A stretch of DNA of 6,700 nt from Bacteroidales bacterium (GTDB lineage: Bacteria; Bacteroidota; Bacteroidia; Bacteroidales; UBA932): the NCBI GenBank assembly GCA_017551425.1, contig JAFZLQ010000006.1:1-6700 (forward strand), written 5' to 3'. The first letter of the stretch is position 1. Every line of letters begins with the position of its first letter. This document shows positions 4,194-6,700 of the stretch, one piece after another. Under the pieces are notes generated by a model. The model saw only the letters and a list, made by a program, of their open reading frames with translations. It was not told where the DNA came from and did not search any database. The position numbers and the translations under genes were made by a program.

Positions 4194-6601
4194 TACTGCT
4201 CCTTGCCGTTCCCATAGCGGCTCAGGAGTACGACAACGGCCTCTCCATAGACAGCATAGACCCTGCCGGAGACGCCGCGGCCATTGCGCGCATGCGGGCG
4301 AGGATGGATTCCATCCACCGCACCCAGCACCGTCCGACCGTGGGCCTCGTGCTCAGCGGCGGCGGCGCGAAGGGCTCGTCCCATGCCGGCGTCATCCGTT
4401 ACCTGGAGGAGCTGGAGATACCCGTGGATATGATCTGCGGCACCAGTATGGGAGGCCTCGTAGGCGGTATCGCCGCCCTCGGTTACGATTCCCACTTCAT
4501 GGATTCGCTCCTCCGCGTGCAGGACTGGGACGTCATGCTGTCCGACCGCATCGACCCGTCGTACTATTCCTACGCGCGCAAGATGTACCGCGAGACATAT
4601 CAGCTCGCCGTGCCCCTGTTCTATTCCAAGCGCGATTTCCAGTCCCGCATAGACGAGCAGTTCCGTTATTACGACGACGGAGCCCGCATGAACATAGGCC
4701 AGAACAACCTCGCCAACTCGCTGCCGTCCGGATACGTTTCCGGCTTCAACGTCAACAATCTATTCTCCAGCCTCGCCGTGGGGTATGAAGACAGGATGAA
4801 CTTCGACGACCTTCCCGTGCCGTACTTCTGCGTGGCCGCAGACATGGTCACGCTCAAGGCGAAGAACTGGTCCCACGGTTCCGTCAAGGACGCCATGCGC
4901 TCCACCATGAGCATACCGGGCCTCTTCATGCCCGTGCGCACCGACGGCATGATCCTGGTCGACGGCGGCGTGCGCAACAATTTCCCGGTCGACATAGCCC
5001 GCGCCATGGGCGTTGACATAGTCATAGGCGTGGACCTTTCGGACGCAGACCCCAGCTATTCCCAGGTCAACAACCTGCTGGACATAGTGATGCAGTTCGT
5101 CACCATGCTGGGGCGCAACGTCTATACCCGAAACGTAGGAGGGACGGACGTCTTCATCAAACCCGAGCTCGACGGCTACAACATGCTGAGTTTCACGCCG
5201 GAAGCGATAGACACCATGATCCACCGCGGCTATGTGGCGGCAAAGGCCAGGGAGGCTGAGCTGCGGGAGGTCAAGAACCTCGTGGGGGACGCAAAGCACA
5301 CCCTGCAGGCACCCAGGGCAACTGACATAGGCACCAAGCCGGTGCGCGTTTACAGCATCGAGTTCAATGGCCTGACCAATGCGGAATCCCGCATCCTGCA
5401 GCGCAAGATAAAGCTCAAGGCGGGCTCGTACGTCACCAAGGAGCTTATGCAGCACCTCACCTCCATCATCCAGGCAACGGGCTGCTTCTCCTCCGTCAAA
5501 TACAGCATACTGGGCCGCGAGGAGCCGTACAGGCTGGTGTTCGACTGCACCAAGGGGCCCCGCCACCGCTTCGGCGCCAGCGCGCGGTTCGACACCGAAG
5601 AATGGGCCTCCTTCCTCTTCAACGTCGGCTTCAACGCCAACAAGCTCAGCGGATTCAAGCTCGACCTGGACGCAAAGGTGGGCCGCAACCAGTTCGCCTC
5701 CGCCCGCGGATCGCTGGACGTAAGCTGGCTTCCCACCATCAACCTCGACGCCCGCATAGACAACGTTTCTTCGTCGCTGTACACCCAGATACACGGCGCC
5801 GGCACGGAAGCCCGCTGGTGGGGCCACAGGGAGCGCCTGTACCTGTCCAATATCAAATGGACCAAGGTCGATTTCAACGTGGGCGCCCAGTATCGCTATT
5901 ACAAGCTTTCGCCCCGCAGCAGCTACGGCTACGAGACCTCCATACGCTTCCCCGACCTCGTCAGCGGATCATACGTCGGAGGCTTCGTGAACGGCACCCT
6001 GTACACCCAGGACCATCTCTACTATCCTTCCAAGGGTATGCGTATGACCTTCGGCTACGAGTACGACTTCCTCAAGCCGGGCTACGATTACTTCACCCCT
6101 CTGCATACCGCATATTTCAACCTCAATACCGTTATTCCGCTGGCCCAGAGGCTTGCGCTTGTGCCTGACGTGCACCTGCGCGCCCTGTTCGGCAGCCCCG
6201 CGAGTCCGAGCCTCATCAACGGGTCCGACCCCACGTTCTCGCTTGCCCACCAGAATTATGTGGGCGGAGTGGTAAGCGGGCGCTATATCGAGGGCCAGAT
6301 GCCGTTCATCGGCCTGGGGAACGTATATCAGGCTGGCCCGTACGCCGCTGTCGCCAACCTGGGATTGCGACTCAGGGTTGGCCAGAGGCTGTACTTCACA
6401 GCCACCGGAGGCTACTTCCGCGAGGGTGACACTCCCGCCCAGTTCTTCTCCACGCCGCTGCCCACTCTCTGGGGCGCCGGCCTGGAGGTGGCATACAACA
6501 CCAAGGCGGGCCCCATTAGGGTCCTGGGCACATGGTCGGACCGCATGCACGACTTCAATCAGGACGCCGGCCTGTACATTTCATTCGGATTCGATTTCTA
6601 A
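4115..6601 (+). CDS. Patatin-like phospholipase fused to POTRA and BamA-like outer-membrane barrel
   Basis: The product has 828 residues from ATG 4115-4117. This start gives a signal peptide: basic residues 4-20, hydrophobic core 21-36, then cleavage after AAQ at about residue 37. The patatin domain at about 74-385 has the oxyanion loop GGGAKG at 82-87, nucleophile S111 in GTSMG, and catalytic D283 in DGG, a complete Ser-Asp dyad. A single POTRA-like domain spans about 410-480. The rest, about 485-828, is alternating beta sequence ending LYISFGFDF, with a C-terminal Phe as in BamA-recognised barrels. The layout is that of PlpD-type (type Vd) proteins: a lipid hydrolase carried by its own outer-membrane barrel. 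The substrate is probably phospholipid but unproven. The start lies 79 bases inside rlmN in another frame, so translation is probably coupled to it. Open reading upstream to 3857 is a shadow of rlmN. Confidence 0.93.
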   Translation: MYDKSFQRRGHTRRLRNACRTALAAVVLLLAVPIAAQEYDNGLSIDSIDPAGDAAAIARMRARMDSIHRTQHRPTVGLVLSGGGAKGSSHAGVIRYLEELEIPVDMICGTSMGGLVGGIAALGYDSHFMDSLLRVQDWDVMLSDRIDPSYYSYARKMYRETYQLAVPLFYSKRDFQSRIDEQFRYYDDGARMNIGQNNLANSLPSGYVSGFNVNNLFSSLAVGYEDRMNFDDLPVPYFCVAADMVTLKAKNWSHGSVKDAMRSTMSIPGLFMPVRTDGMILVDGGVRNNFPVDIARAMGVDIVIGVDLSDADPSYSQVNNLLDIVMQFVTMLGRNVYTRNVGGTDVFIKPELDGYNMLSFTPEAIDTMIHRGYVAAKAREAELREVKNLVGDAKHTLQAPRATDIGTKPVRVYSIEFNGLTNAESRILQRKIKLKAGSYVTKELMQHLTSIIQATGCFSSVKYSILGREEPYRLVFDCTKGPRHRFGASARFDTEEWASFLFNVGFNANKLSGFKLDLDAKVGRNQFASARGSLDVSWLPTINLDARIDNVSSSLYTQIHGAGTEARWWGHRERLYLSNIKWTKVDFNVGAQYRYYKLSPRSSYGYETSIRFPDLVSGSYVGGFVNGTLYTQDHLYYPSKGMRMTFGYEYDFLKPGYDYFTPLHTAYFNLNTVIPLAQRLALVPDVHLRALFGSPASPSLINGSDPTFSLAHQNYVGGVVSGRYIEGQMPFIGLGNVYQAGPYAAVANLGLRLRVGQRLYFTATGGYFREGDTPAQFFSTPLPTLWGAGLEVAYNTKAGPIRVLGTWSDRMHDFNQDAGLYISFGFDF

Positions 6602-6605
6602 GGAG

Positions 6606-6700
6606 ATGGACGAGGCACAGAAAAAGATACTCGGCAGGCTGCAGGCCCAGTGCTCCAAACGGGAGTACTGCAGCTCCGACGTCCGCGCCAAGGCCCTCAA
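6606..6700 (+). CDS. recX: N-terminal fragment of probable RecX, RecA regulator
   Basis: Thirty-one codons are visible before the right edge, starting at ATG 6606-6608, four bases after the patatin stop. The sequence begins MDEAQKKILGRLQAQCSKRE and continues YCSSDVRAKAL. Alternating basic helices with CSKREYC..DVRAKAL match the first three-helix repeat of RecX proteins, in which CS.RE.....V..KL is typical. RecX binds RecA filaments in the cytoplasm and limits their activity. The call rests on a short fragment, but the presence of recA in the window supports it. GGAG lies directly against the ATG, too close to act as a normal Shine-Dalgarno sequence. The gene is probably the third of the rlmN operon. 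Confidence 0.72.
   Translation, partial: MDEAQKKILGRLQAQCSKREYCSSDVRAKAL

Noticed and set aside
4760..5827. Long minus-strand open frame of 355 codons opposite the patatin gene
   Set aside because: It is a shadow of the patatin/POTRA/barrel coding sequence, with no promoter, no family motif and His/Val/Ala-biased composition.

Overview
The window looks like chromosomal DNA from a fairly GC-rich member of the Bacteroidetes (probably Bacteroidales). The evidence is three promoter -7 boxes fitting the Bacteroidetes consensus TAnnTTTG, absent or weak Shine-Dalgarno sequences, a Bacteroidetes-style RecA and RlmN, and a patatin/POTRA/beta-barrel outer-membrane protein typical of the phylum. The order-level placement is inference; no rRNA is present to confirm it.

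Left edge (1-285): the last 50 codons of a membrane protein on the + strand, probably a nucleoside-recognition/Gate-domain protein. It is followed at once by a strongly structured inverted-repeat element (157-285) that fills the whole gap to the next, convergent gene.

Centre left (284-1910), minus strand: a two-gene unit with its own promoter. The first gene encodes a small membrane-anchored or lipoprotein-like protein carrying a tandem PVVTCYE/PVVTCYD motif. The second encodes a radical SAM/SPASM enzyme whose start overlaps the previous stop by one base. The pairing suggests that the enzyme modifies the Cys-Tyr repeat of its partner. This is the best candidate in the window for a little-described system.

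Centre (1951-3094): recA on the minus strand, with a clear rho-independent terminator behind it. Its promoter is interleaved with the divergent rlmN promoter, so that each -33 region overlaps the other's -7 box.

Right (3096-6700), plus strand: a compact run of rlmN (23S rRNA/tRNA m2A methyltransferase), a patatin-like outer-membrane phospholipase/BamA-like protein, and the start of a probable recX. RlmN carries an in-frame insertion of about 26 residues whose DNA is a chain of palindromes, like a selfish palindromic element tolerated inside a gene. The patatin gene starts 79 bases inside rlmN in another frame, and probable recX starts four bases after the patatin stop. A recA regulator may therefore be expressed from the divergent partner of the recA promoter.

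No tRNA, rRNA, CRISPR array, transposase or prophage gene was seen. No gene-free stretch is longer than about 150 bases.
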